From contig JBFMFR010000001.1 in assembly GCA_040752025.1 (NCBI GenBank), forward strand, positions 1 through 64,000: a stretch of 64,000 nt of DNA, in the 5' to 3' direction. This DNA is from JBFMFR01 sp040752025 (lineage in GTDB: Bacteria; Chloroflexota; Anaerolineae; Anaerolineales; UBA4823). The first letter of the stretch is position 1. Every line of letters starts with the position of its first letter. A program made the position numbers and the translations under genes. Below the pieces are notes generated by a model. That model saw only the letters and a list, made by a program, of their open reading frames with translations, did not search any database and had not been told where the DNA came from. Below are positions 35,304 through 43,975 of the stretch, piece by piece.

Positions 35304-35840
35304 ATGGTACTGAAACTGATTAAAGAAGTCTTGAAAGTAGGCCAGGCTACTGTCCCCTACCCCTTTGTGCCTGTAGAGGTCGCGCCCGGCTTTCGCGGTA
35401 AACCCGAATACGACCCGGAGCAGTGCATCGCCTGCGCGGCTTGCGTGATCGCCTGCCCGCCAAATGCACTTTCGATGGAGACTGATCTCGAGCAAGGCGT
35501 GCGCACCTGGTCGATATTCTACGGGCGCTGCATCTTCTGCGCCCGCTGCGAGGAAGTCTGCCCAACCGGCGCGATCAAGCTCGGCCCGGATTTCGAAATG
35601 GCCTCTTTCTCGCGCGACGACCTGATCGTCCGGGCGGACTTCCAGTTAGCAGCTTGCAGCCAGTGCGGGGCTTACTTTGCCCCGGCCAAAGAGTTGGAAC
35701 TGGTACTGGCGCTGTTGGATCAAGCCGGGCTGCCCGCTGACGAAGCCGCTGACCGCCGGGCGCTGCTGCACGCCTGCCCGGAATGCCGGCGAAAAATCGA
35801 CCTTCCAAGAGTAAAAACCCTGATCCAGGAGGCGTTCTGA
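35304..35840 (+). CDS. hyfH: Hydrogenase-4 ferredoxin subunit H (NuoI-like)
   Basis: A 178-aa NuoI/HycF-like protein with two [4Fe-4S] motifs, CIACAACVIACP and CIFCARCEEVCP, plus a C-terminal zinc-ribbon-like CSQCG ... CPEC pair. It relays electrons toward the small subunit. The frame is open from 35133 inside hyfG, but the ATG at 35304 follows AAGGAG and gives the family start MVLKLIKEVLKVG. The stop overlaps the hyfI start. Confidence 0.92.
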   Translation: MVLKLIKEVLKVGQATVPYPFVPVEVAPGFRGKPEYDPEQCIACAACVIACPPNALSMETDLEQGVRTWSIFYGRCIFCARCEEVCPTGAIKLGPDFEMASFSRDDLIVRADFQLAACSQCGAYFAPAKELELVLALLDQAGLPADEAADRRALLHACPECRRKIDLPRVKTLIQEAF

Positions 35841-36616
35841 TGTCGGACTATAACATCAAAACGGACAGCCAGTATGCCGTCCACCCGGACGAAGCGATCG
35901 ACAAGCTCAAACTGACCCTGTTGAAAGATATCCAACGCTCGGCGTACGTTTATCGGGTGGACTGTGGAGGCTGCAACGGCTGTGAAATCGAAATCTTTGC
36001 CGCCATCACGCCCATTTTTGACGCCGAGCGCTTTGGCATCAAAGTGGTCTCCTCGCCCCGCCATGCGGACATCCTGCTGTATACCGGGGCCGTAACGCGC
36101 TCGATGCGTGTGCCCGCGCTGCGCGCCTACCATGCTGCCCCGGAGCCCAAGGTGTGCGTGGCCTACGGGGCTTGCGGTTGCTCGGGCGGTATCTTCCACG
36201 ATCTGTACTGCGTATGGGGCGGGGCCGATAAAATCCTGCCCATCGACCTGTACATCCCGGGCTGTCCCCCCACCCCGCCCGCCACGATTTACGGCTTTGC
36301 CGTGGCCTTGGGCCTGCTCAACCAGAAGATGAAAGGCCAGCACCACATCCAGCAGGAAGGCGAGCATTCTCAACTGCGCCATCCCGAGGTGCCCCTGGAT
36401 CTGAGGGTCGAAATCGAACGCGAAGCCCGGCGCATGGCCGGCTACTGGCAAGGCAGGAACATCGCCGACACCTTCCTGGGCTTCGTTAAGAACGGCGATC
36501 CACAGCAAGCGCTCCAGGAACTGCAATCCTACGTAGGCCAGCAAGGCGATCCGCGCCTGAAAGAGATCGTTGCCCGGTTGACGGATATTTACCAGACTCA
36601 CCTGGGCCAATCCTGA
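35840..36616 (+). CDS. hyfI: Group 4 [NiFe] hydrogenase small subunit (HyfI/HycG, NuoB-like)
   Basis: A 258-aa small subunit of the NuoB family with the proximal [4Fe-4S] ligands DCGGCNGCEIE, a Cys in VCVAYGACGCSGG and the PGCPPTPP motif. It carries electrons to the NiFe site. The ATG at 35840 overlaps the hyfH TGA by one base and follows CAGGAGG. A C-terminal extension of about 80 residues beyond the NuoB core is predicted helical. Confidence 0.95.
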   Translation: MSDYNIKTDSQYAVHPDEAIDKLKLTLLKDIQRSAYVYRVDCGGCNGCEIEIFAAITPIFDAERFGIKVVSSPRHADILLYTGAVTRSMRVPALRAYHAAPEPKVCVAYGACGCSGGIFHDLYCVWGGADKILPIDLYIPGCPPTPPATIYGFAVALGLLNQKMKGQHHIQQEGEHSQLRHPEVPLDLRVEIEREARRMAGYWQGRNIADTFLGFVKNGDPQQALQELQSYVGQQGDPRLKEIVARLTDIYQTHLGQS

Positions 36617-36628
36617 GCGAAGCCGATC

Positions 36629-37045
36629 ATGAGTGCATCCATCGCGGTTTACCAACTCAACCGCAAGTTCGTCAACAAAAACGAGGATATCCCCGAAAAT
36701 GCGAAACAGGTGGTCTATTACGCCCTGGCCATCGGTCACCACGTGGGCGTGATCGACTGCTTCACCAGCCTGGTGGAAATACCCGTCGAAGAATTCAGCG
36801 CCTGGCTGGAGCGCCTGCCAGAGGGAGCCGGGCGGCAAAAGCTAGCAGGGGTGTTGCGCTGGGGCGAAATCGAGGTCAACCGCAGCCACGTGGGCGAGCT
36901 TTTGCCGCTGCTGCAAGCCACATTGGATCAAAAAAAACCTGCCTCCCAGAACGGCGAGGCTCAGTGGGTCCCCCTGTTGATCCAGTGCCTGCAGAACATC
37001 CTGGCCGAGCCGGCTTACTACCTGATGTTGAGAAAGCGTACGTGA
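36629..37045 (+). CDS. hycH: Formate hydrogenlyase maturation protein HycH
   Basis: A 138-aa protein of the HycH family (PF07450), with the conserved block QVVYYALAIGHHVGVIDC near residues 31-48. HycH is needed for maturation of the large subunit of formate hydrogenlyase; it is not part of the final complex. It starts 12 bases after hyfI and overlaps the hycI start (GTGA). Confidence 0.88.
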   Translation: MSASIAVYQLNRKFVNKNEDIPENAKQVVYYALAIGHHVGVIDCFTSLVEIPVEEFSAWLERLPEGAGRQKLAGVLRWGEIEVNRSHVGELLPLLQATLDQKKPASQNGEAQWVPLLIQCLQNILAEPAYYLMLRKRT

Positions 37046-37494
37046 AGAACAAACTGGTTCTGACTGTAGGCAACGGCATGATGGGCGATGACGCCGCCGG
37101 TGCACTGCTCGCCATCATCATAGAGAAATACCCCCTAGAGCAGTGGGACGTTATAAACGGAGGCGCCGCCCCAGAAAATCACGTTCACCGCATCCGGGAG
37201 ATGGCCCCCGAGCGGGTCCTGATCGTGGACGCAGCCGATATGGATTTGCCCGCAGGCGCAGTCCGGCGCATCGGCGCCGAACGCATCGCCGACCCATTCC
37301 TGCTGACCACGCATTCCCTGCCTTTGACCTTCCTGATCCAGGCGCTGCAAGAATTCGTTCCACAAGTCGATATGCTTGGCATCCAACCGGAGATCGTCGC
37401 CTTCGGCTACCCCATGTCTGCGCCCGTCAAGCGGGCCGTGGAAGAAATCTACGCCAGCCTCAAAAACGGAGCCGAGGCCTGGGAAAGCCTATAG
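37042..37494 (+). CDS. hycI: Hydrogenase maturation protease HycI
   Basis: A 150-aa hydrogenase maturation endopeptidase. The first nickel-binding acid is in TVGNGMMGDDAAG, the second in VLIVDAADMD, and a His follows in TTHSLPL. GIQPEIVAFGYPMSAPVK is typical for HycI. It should cut the C-terminal extension of HyfG. The GTG at 37042 overlaps the hycH stop; longer upstream frames fall inside hycH. No clear terminator follows; the next gene converges. Confidence 0.92.
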   Translation: MKNKLVLTVGNGMMGDDAAGALLAIIIEKYPLEQWDVINGGAAPENHVHRIREMAPERVLIVDAADMDLPAGAVRRIGAERIADPFLLTTHSLPLTFLIQALQEFVPQVDMLGIQPEIVAFGYPMSAPVKRAVEEIYASLKNGAEAWESL

Positions 37495-37505
37495 GGCTCA
37501 CCCTC

Positions 37506-38456
37506 TCAAAGGTGCATTTCCATCCAGATCAAGGTCTGTTGGGCCCAGAAACCCGCCTCTTGGATCGCCCGCGTGAACTGCCCTGCGGGATAGTCCAACA
37601 TTAGTGGGCGCTGCGAGGGGGCATGGCGGCGAGCATGCACTAACAGGGCATGCATTGCCACCTCATCTGCATCAAGCGGCGCAGCCAGCCACAGAAAATT
37701 TTCCCGGCGCTGCAAAGCCTGCCAGGCTACCGTGCCCAACATGTGGTTGTTGTGATATGCCGCCCACTGCTCGACATAAGCGCTGATGAATAGCCGGTAA
37801 AATAATCCCAACAATCCAGGCCGCAAGGCTTGCAAGCTGAACGGCAGGTGCCAGGTTACCTGCGCAGGGTAACTGCCCAGCAGCCAGGCATGCTGCGCTT
37901 CCCAATCACTGGCGCGCGGCTTACGAAAGGTCAAGCCCTTCACAGGTAGCGCTGGCGTGTAATCCGGCAGGCTGACCCAATGCGTCCGCCGCGCCCGCTC
38001 GCTGAAGCCCTGCGAGCGATAAAGTGAGATCGCCGCATCGTTCTCCTCGCGCACGTGCAGCCAGATAGACGAAACCCTGCGGCGCCTGGCGTGTTCGATA
38101 GCTCGCTCCGTCAGGCTGCGGGCAATCCCCTGGCGGCGATAATCGGGATGAACTGCCACATTGGCAATCAGGAAAAACCGCTTGCCATGCACGAAATAAG
38201 GGATCAGGCTGACATTACCTACCAGTTTGCCATCCTGCTGCCAGACATAACCTGTTGTGGGCGCGTTCACCCAATCAATGCTGGCCCGCATGCGCCGGAT
38301 CATCACGGGCTGTTCAGCCAGCCAGTGCATCCGTTGCAAGTAACGGCGTCCACCTTCATCCAGGGTATCTGCAAAACAGACCTCTACCAGGTCTGCAATC
38401 TCTCCCATATCCATCAGCGCATCGAATGGGCGCGAGTGAGGCTCTGCCGATTCCAT
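37506..38456 (-). CDS. GNAT-family N-acetyltransferase
   Basis: A 316-aa protein with one clear GNAT domain in the first half: ANVAVHPDYRRQGIARSLTERAIEHARRR supplies the acetyl-CoA loop (RRQGIA), followed by NDAAISLYRSQGF. The C-terminal half resembles a second, degenerate GNAT fold without the loop. The substrate is unknown. The ATG at 38456 follows AGGAAG at short spacing; an ATG at 38501 would add 15 residues with a weaker site. It converges on hycI with only 11 bases between. Confidence 0.8.
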   Translation of the reverse strand: MESAEPHSRPFDALMDMGEIADLVEVCFADTLDEGGRRYLQRMHWLAEQPVMIRRMRASIDWVNAPTTGYVWQQDGKLVGNVSLIPYFVHGKRFFLIANVAVHPDYRRQGIARSLTERAIEHARRRRVSSIWLHVREENDAAISLYRSQGFSERARRTHWVSLPDYTPALPVKGLTFRKPRASDWEAQHAWLLGSYPAQVTWHLPFSLQALRPGLLGLFYRLFISAYVEQWAAYHNNHMLGTVAWQALQRRENFLWLAAPLDADEVAMHALLVHARRHAPSQRPLMLDYPAGQFTRAIQEAGFWAQQTLIWMEMHL

Positions 38457-38648
38457 CGGAACTTCCTGTTCCACCGCCCGCGACTTTGAAAGCGTTGCCA
38501 TATCAAATCATTCCAAAGACACAAAGAATAACCACGAGTTTCTATTTTACCTCCAAACGGAACTTCCTGTTCCACATCCTGCCAGGGCAATCCCTATTCG
38601 GAGTGCCCAGCCCGCTGCACGCTGCTCCTACCAATCCAGGTGAAACCC

Positions 38649-38677
38649 TTGCGCCAGTTGTCCACAGGCTGTACAAT
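38649..38677 (+). promoter_or_regulatory. Putative sigma-70 promoter of the NurA-HerA operon
   Basis: TTGCGC (38649-38654) and TACAAT (38672-38677) are separated by 17 bases and lie 35 bases before the nurA ATG. Confidence 0.5.
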
Positions 38678-38712
38678 TACCCAAACAAGTGTTCTGAATT
38701 CCGGGAGCCAGC

Positions 38713-39915
38713 ATGTCGCTAGATTTTCTACAGGTTCGAGAACAAATCAAACGTTTAGGTGAAAACGCCCCGCAGCGCGCCCGGCGCCTGCAAACCTTGC
38801 GCCAGCGCGCCCGGCAGCAGCTCAAGAACTCCGCCAACGACCTGGAGCACCTGGTTCGAAAAGTCCACCTGGTTGCCAGCAACTACGACCCTAATCTGCG
38901 CTGCGCGCTGCCCTCTCTCGAGCCCATTCGTGGGCGCGAACTCGAAGCATTGGATAGCTGCTTCCCGCTGCCCAATGTGCCCGGCCAGGCCACCATCCTG
39001 GCCGCCGATGGTTCACAGATCACACCGGACCGCCACGCCCCAGTGAATTACTGCCTGATCAATGTCGGCGCCATCCAGATGCAAATCGGCGCGGCAGATG
39101 CCCCCGAAATCTCCATTGCCAGCCAGTTGCTTTACGACGAAGAATTGTACACGCCAACCGGAATGATCACCGACGCCCGGCTGGCCCTGATGCGCGACCT
39201 GAACGAGCGCCAGGAACTGGCCAGGCTGGCGCAGCGCGCCCCCGCCCCCGTCATCACCTTCACTGATGGCCCCATGGAATTATGGGGAGCCAAGGATAAC
39301 GACTCTGAATTCCAAAAGAGCCTGGATGAATATTTGCGGGTCCTGTCCGTTCTCAGGGACCTGAACGTGACCACGGCTGGCTACGTGGACAAACCCGCCG
39401 CGAACCTGGTGGTGCGCTTGCTGGAAGTCGCCATGCTCGGCGAAAACGAACTGCCTGAAATCAAAAAGAATTACCCGCTGCGCGGGGTGATCGATAAAGA
39501 TCTATATCACGAACTGCTGGGCCCGGGGGAACGCTCAGCGATCTTTGCCATCCAGTCCCGTTCTGCCCAACAGTACAAAGATGAGCTTGGCCTGCACTTC
39601 TTCTATCTGAACGTAGGGCAGCCGGACCACCCCTGGCTGGCACGTGTCGAGCTGCCCGGCTGGGTGGCCCAGGACCGGGAGATGCTCGATCAATTGCACG
39701 CCGTGCTGGTGCAGCAATGTCGCATTATGGGCAACCGCCCCTATCCCTACCTGTTGCATCGCGCCCATGAAGCCGCCGTTGTTTCGATGGAAGAAAAAGC
39801 GCAAGTCACGCAGATGATCTCCCTGGAGCTGCGTAATCGCGGCGTTGAAGTAGGTGAAATCTCTAGCAAGCAGGCTGCCAAGGATCTGCAAGGCAGGACA
39901 AAATACGAAAGGTGA
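38713..39915 (+). CDS. nurA: NurA-family nuclease
   Basis: A 400-aa NurA-domain protein, the 5'-3' nuclease partner of HerA in DNA end processing. The metal-binding Asp motifs are visible as ILAADGSQITPDRH (about residue 97) and ITFTDGPMELW (about residue 180), with a C-terminal HRAHEAAVVS block near residue 356 typical of the family. The N-terminal about 80 residues are helical. It is first of three closely spaced genes ending with herA, separated by 12 and 33 bases, so they are one operon. Confidence 0.88.
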   Translation: MSLDFLQVREQIKRLGENAPQRARRLQTLRQRARQQLKNSANDLEHLVRKVHLVASNYDPNLRCALPSLEPIRGRELEALDSCFPLPNVPGQATILAADGSQITPDRHAPVNYCLINVGAIQMQIGAADAPEISIASQLLYDEELYTPTGMITDARLALMRDLNERQELARLAQRAPAPVITFTDGPMELWGAKDNDSEFQKSLDEYLRVLSVLRDLNVTTAGYVDKPAANLVVRLLEVAMLGENELPEIKKNYPLRGVIDKDLYHELLGPGERSAIFAIQSRSAQQYKDELGLHFFYLNVGQPDHPWLARVELPGWVAQDREMLDQLHAVLVQQCRIMGNRPYPYLLHRAHEAAVVSMEEKAQVTQMISLELRNRGVEVGEISSKQAAKDLQGRTKYER

Positions 39916-39927
39916 GGATACCCAATC

Positions 39928-40536
39928 ATGACTGCCATTCCAATCGGACGACTGTTACGCGCCAGCACTTCTGGGTTTGTGGTCGGCTGCCGCGTCTCGC
40001 AACTGGAAAGCCCTTCGTTTGGGGCATTAGTGCGCGCTCAACTGGAAAAACAATACCAGGTATTTGGGCTGATCTACGACATTCGCATCGATGATGACGG
40101 CCTGGTACGCCAGTTAGTCACCACCGACAGCGTCGATGAAAATATCATCAACGACAATCGCCTCAACCGCAATGTTCCCCTGGAAATCGGCGTGCTGGCG
40201 GTCGGTTACAGCCAGGGTGAGAGCATCTACCACTTGCTGCCGCCGCGCCCACCGCTCAGCCTGGATGAAATCTACCTGTGCGAGCGACAGGAAATCCGCC
40301 AGTTCACCGCGGCCGGGCGCTTTGGCTATTTCCGCCACATCCTGCGCGCCACCGATTTGCCTGTAGGTGAACTGCTGGTCGCCCACTTGCAACAAGCGCA
40401 GGCTGCTCATGCTGCCAGCGGCGAGAGCGGATGGTCCGGCCGCGCCACGCAAGAATTGATCACGCTACTGCGCGACGATTACCCCACGCTGATGACCGTA
40501 TTAAGCGCTCTATCCGACGCCATTTACGCGCAGTAA
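39928..40536 (+). CDS. Small protein between NurA and HerA, probably HAS-barrel-like
   Basis: A 202-aa soluble protein. The N-terminal part (IPIGRLLRASTSGFVVGC, then YQVFGLIYDIRIDDDGLVRQL) looks like a HerA/ATP-synthase (HAS) barrel, as found at the N-terminus of HerA itself (IGYVVGG, FYGLVTDLRL). The C-terminal half is helical with no catalytic motif seen. The position between nurA and herA suggests it is a third subunit or adaptor of the complex. The family assignment is inference from pattern similarity only. Confidence 0.65.
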   Translation: MTAIPIGRLLRASTSGFVVGCRVSQLESPSFGALVRAQLEKQYQVFGLIYDIRIDDDGLVRQLVTTDSVDENIINDNRLNRNVPLEIGVLAVGYSQGESIYHLLPPRPPLSLDEIYLCERQEIRQFTAAGRFGYFRHILRATDLPVGELLVAHLQQAQAAHAASGESGWSGRATQELITLLRDDYPTLMTVLSALSDAIYAQ

Positions 40537-40569
40537 ACCAGCCTGGAAAAGCAGCAAGGGAAAACAACT

Positions 40570-42312
40570 ATGACCGACCAACTCTCCATAAACGCCAATC
40601 CGGCCTCCGTTCACGCCATCGGCTACGTGGTGGGCGGCGGACTTAAAGAGAACTTGCAGGTCCGCCTGACCATCCCATCCCAGCAAGTCCAGGAGGGGGG
40701 CTTCGTCATTATTCGCAGCGGAGACTGGCAGTTCTACGGCCTGGTAACCGACCTGCGTTTAGGCGCCACCGACCCACGCTTTGCCGATGAACAAAGCGAG
40801 ACGCGCTTGCCGCCAGAACTCTCGCGGATGCTCCACGGGCAGACTCTGTACACCAACCTGGAAGTGCTGCCAGCCCTGATGTTGGAGCGCGGCCCTGAAC
40901 CCGGGCAGCCCGAATATGCACACTGGCGAGAACAAATCGACCTGGGGCTGCGCCCAGAGCCGCGCCCTGTGCCGGTCAAGACGATCCCGCCGCACCACGC
41001 GCCGGTCTTCCTGGCCGAGGCCGGCGACATTGCCGAAATCTTCGGCAAAAGTTCCGAGAAGGGTAACTTCGTCATCGGCTACACGCGCGAACAAGAGCAC
41101 CCTGTCTGCTTGAACATGGAGAAATTCGTGCAGCGCTCGTCCGGCATTTTTGGAGCCACCGGCACGGGCAAATCGTTCCTGGCGCGCATTATCCTGGCGG
41201 GCCTGATCCACTACAACCGCGCCTCGGTGCTGATCTTCGACATGCATAACGAATACGGGTTCGACGACACCGCCTCCGACACTGGGCAGCGCGTCGTCGG
41301 CCTGAAGACCAAATTCCATAACCGGGTGCGCATCGTTGGGCTGGGCCAGGGCGCGACCATCCGCGGCCAGGCGCCCGATTTTAATTTAGAAATCGCCGAA
41401 AGCGCCATCCTGCCCCCCGACATCGAATTGCTGACGCGCGAATTAAACCTGAAGGAAACCACCCCTACCACACTGGAAGCGTTAGTCAACACATTCGGCC
41501 CCAGCCACTGGTTCTCGGCTTTCAGGCAGATGCGTAACGGCGCGTTTATCGAAGATGAAACGACCGGTAAGAAATTCCCTGCCCCCGACAGCGTGGCTGC
41601 CTGGGCCAATTCCGCCGGAGTCAACGTTATGGCAGCCGAAGGGCTGCATTCCAAGTTGGGGCGTGTCTTCGACCGGCCTTATGTGGTTGAACGCCCCGCC
41701 TCCGACAGCATTGCCGAGATCATCAAGGCTCTAGAAGCAGGCCAGCACATCGTGCTGTCCTTTGGCAAATACGAAAGTGACCTGGATTACCTGCTGGTCA
41801 GCAACCTGCTCACCCGGCGCATCCGCGACGCCTGGGAACAACACACCAACGATTTCCGCGCTCGCGGCGAGAAAGAGCCTCGCCCCCTGGTCATCGTGGT
41901 CGAAGAGGCGCATAAACTACTCAACCGCGAGATGGCCTCCCAGACCACATTCAGCACCATCGCCCGCGAGCTGCGTAAATACTACGTCACCCTGCTGATC
42001 ATCGACCAGCGCCCATCACAAATCTATGACGAGGTCATGTCCCAGTTAGGCACGCGCGTCTCGGGTTGGCTGGGCGATGAGGACGATATCCGCGCCGTGC
42101 TCTCTGGGCTGGCTGGGCGCGAGGCTTTGCGCGGTATGCTGGCCCGCCTGCAGCCCAAGGAGGAAGTGCTCCTGCTCGGCTGGGGAGTGCCCATGCCGCT
42201 GCCCGTGCGATCCAGGCGCTATGACGAGCGCTTCTGGGAAGAATTACTGGGCCGGACTGCCGGCCGGGAGCGCCGCAGCGAAAGCCAGATTCTTTCCGAG
42301 CTGGGATATTGA
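40570..42312 (+). CDS. herA: HerA-type DNA-translocating ATPase
   Basis: A 580-aa FtsK/HerA-superfamily hexameric ATPase. An N-terminal HAS barrel (about residues 1-110) is followed by the motor with Walker A GATGTGKS (residues 195-202) and Walker B LVIVVEEAH (440-448), plus a sensor region STIARELRKYYVTLLIIDQRPSQI and an arginine-finger candidate near GTRVSGWL. With NurA it forms a DNA end-resection machine in archaea and some bacteria; bacterial copies also occur in defence loci. The start ATG is at 40570 behind AAGGGAAAACAACT. Confidence 0.92.
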   Translation: MTDQLSINANPASVHAIGYVVGGGLKENLQVRLTIPSQQVQEGGFVIIRSGDWQFYGLVTDLRLGATDPRFADEQSETRLPPELSRMLHGQTLYTNLEVLPALMLERGPEPGQPEYAHWREQIDLGLRPEPRPVPVKTIPPHHAPVFLAEAGDIAEIFGKSSEKGNFVIGYTREQEHPVCLNMEKFVQRSSGIFGATGTGKSFLARIILAGLIHYNRASVLIFDMHNEYGFDDTASDTGQRVVGLKTKFHNRVRIVGLGQGATIRGQAPDFNLEIAESAILPPDIELLTRELNLKETTPTTLEALVNTFGPSHWFSAFRQMRNGAFIEDETTGKKFPAPDSVAAWANSAGVNVMAAEGLHSKLGRVFDRPYVVERPASDSIAEIIKALEAGQHIVLSFGKYESDLDYLLVSNLLTRRIRDAWEQHTNDFRARGEKEPRPLVIVVEEAHKLLNREMASQTTFSTIARELRKYYVTLLIIDQRPSQIYDEVMSQLGTRVSGWLGDEDDIRAVLSGLAGREALRGMLARLQPKEEVLLLGWGVPMPLPVRSRRYDERFWEELLGRTAGRERRSESQILSELGY

Positions 42313-42336
42313 AGTATGGTATATTTGAGTTATATC
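42309..42336 (+). promoter_or_regulatory. Putative ferritin promoter
   Basis: TTGAAG (42309-42314) and TATATC (42331-42336) are spaced by 16 bases, overlapping the herA stop and lying about 80 bases before the ferritin ATG. Confidence 0.4.
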
Positions 42337-42416
42337 GGTTGCCAGGAGCCTGATCCTTGGCTTGTGGCTGTACCAGAGTCTCAATCCTACTTGCTAATCA
42401 AATAAGGAGATGTAGT

Positions 42417-42911
42417 ATGCTAAGTGAGACGATCCAAGAAGCCCTGAACGAACAGATCAAACACGAGCTATATTCCTCTTACCTGTATCTCTCGATGTCA
42501 GCCCATTTCGAAGCCAGCAGTTTGCCCGGCTTCGCCCGTTGGACTCGCCTACAGGCGCAGGAAGAACTCGAGCACGCCATGAAGTTCTACGATTACGTCA
42601 ACGATCGCGGCGGGCGTGTCATCCTGCATGCCATCGAACAACCTCCGGCGGAATGGGGCACTCCATTGCAGGTTTTCGAAGCCATCCTGGAACACGAGCA
42701 GAAAGTCACCGGCCTGATCCACAAACTCTATCAAATCGCTTTGCAAGAAAACGATTATGCCATGCAGGTGATGTTGCACTGGTTCATCGAGGAGCAGGTC
42801 GAAGAGGAAAAGAACGCCGGGACAATCGTAGATCAATTGAAGCTGTTCGAAGATCGCCAATCTGCCATCATCAATATCGATCACCATATCGGCAAACGCC
42901 AGGCCGACTAG
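42417..42911 (+). CDS. ftnA: Ferritin
   Basis: A 164-aa non-heme ferritin that oxidises and stores iron in a 24-mer shell. Ferroxidase ligands are recognisable in IKHELYSSYLYLSM (first Glu), EELEHAMKFYDY (Glu and His), and the later Glu/Gln pattern WFIEEQVEEEKNA. Length is typical for FtnA. The ATG at 42417 follows AAGGAG, so the longer frame starting at 42357 is rejected. It probably has its own promoter. The gene symbol is by family. Confidence 0.93.
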   Translation: MLSETIQEALNEQIKHELYSSYLYLSMSAHFEASSLPGFARWTRLQAQEELEHAMKFYDYVNDRGGRVILHAIEQPPAEWGTPLQVFEAILEHEQKVTGLIHKLYQIALQENDYAMQVMLHWFIEEQVEEEKNAGTIVDQLKLFEDRQSAIINIDHHIGKRQAD

Positions 42912-42945
42912 ATCCTCAGACACCTTCACAAATTCAACCCCGCAG

Positions 42946-42963
42946 GCCCGGTGATCACCGGGC
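42946..42963. repeat. 18-bp perfect palindrome downstream of ferritin
   Basis: GCCCGGTGATCACCGGGC is fully self-complementary and lies 35 bases after the ferritin stop. There is no T tract, so it may act as an mRNA-end stabiliser or a factor-dependent terminator. Confidence 0.4.
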
Positions 42964-43073
42964 AACGCTAACCACAAATCGCCTGCACCGGGTAACTCCT
43001 CAGTGTGGGCGATTTTCCGACTCGACTCATCGCAAACTATGTTAAAATCCAGGTACTTGTAAGGAGGTAAACC

Positions 43074-43949
43074 ATGAAAGCGATGCTGGAAGCCCGACCC
43101 TCTCCCATTGCAGGACAGTGGTATGCGGGTGATGCTCGCCGCCTGGCTGCCCAGGTCGACCAGTATATGGATGCTGCCCAGTTGCCAGAACTGGCTGGCG
43201 AGGTGCTGGCTGTAGTAGCTCCTCACGCCGGGCACATCTATTCTGGCCCGGTGGCTGGCTATGCCTTCGCCGCGGTGCGCGGCCAGGCGCCCGATCTGGT
43301 CGCCGTGGTCTCACCCATGCATTATCCTTACCTGGACCCCTTGCTCACCACTGCACACGCTTCTTACGCCACACCCCTGGGGAATATCCCCGTGGACCAC
43401 AAGGCTTTGCAAGACCTGGATCATTATCTTCTCAAGGAATTGAAGTTCGGCCTGAGGCGCGTGGCGCATGACAACGAGCACTCCTTAGAAATCGAACTGC
43501 CCTTCTTACAACGCGCCCTGGCGAAGCCATTCCGGCTGCTCCCTATCATGGTGCGCGATCAGAGCCTGCGCGTGTCCCGCTGCCTGGGGGAATCCCTGGC
43601 TCGCCTGATCTCCTCCCTGGAGAACCAATCCGTCCTGTTAGTTGCCAGCACCGACCTGTCGCATTTCTACCCCCAGGAAACCGCCATCGCGCTGGATGCA
43701 GAGTTGCTGCGCCAGGTAGAAGCTTTCGACCCAGAAGGTGTGATCCGTATCGAAGAGCAAGGCAAAGGCTATGCTTGCGGGCGCGGCGCGCTGGCCGCCG
43801 TATTATTCGCCGCCAAGGAGCTAGGCGCTGATCACGCTCAGGTAGTGCGCCATGCAACCTCAGGAGATGTAACCGGGGACTATGAACGCGTGGTCGGCTA
43901 CGCTGCCGTGGTAGTGACACGCCAAGGCAATCGTATGAAATCCGAATAG
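43074..43949 (+). CDS. amrB: MEMO1-family protein (AmmeMemoRadiSam system protein B)
   Basis: A 291-aa member of the MEMO1 family, related to class III non-heme iron dioxygenases. Typical metal-site His residues lie in VVAPHAGHIYSGPVAGYAF, SPMHYPYL, NEHSLEIELPFL and STDLSHFYP. It is usually found with AMMECR1 (protein A) and a radical SAM protein (AmmeMemoRadiSam system), but neither partner is in this window. AAGGAGG lies seven bases before the ATG. Biochemical function unknown. Confidence 0.9.
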   Translation: MKAMLEARPSPIAGQWYAGDARRLAAQVDQYMDAAQLPELAGEVLAVVAPHAGHIYSGPVAGYAFAAVRGQAPDLVAVVSPMHYPYLDPLLTTAHASYATPLGNIPVDHKALQDLDHYLLKELKFGLRRVAHDNEHSLEIELPFLQRALAKPFRLLPIMVRDQSLRVSRCLGESLARLISSLENQSVLLVASTDLSHFYPQETAIALDAELLRQVEAFDPEGVIRIEEQGKGYACGRGALAAVLFAAKELGADHAQVVRHATSGDVTGDYERVVGYAAVVVTRQGNRMKSE

Positions 43950-43975
43950 GTGCGAGAGAGTACAAAATTCAGAAG

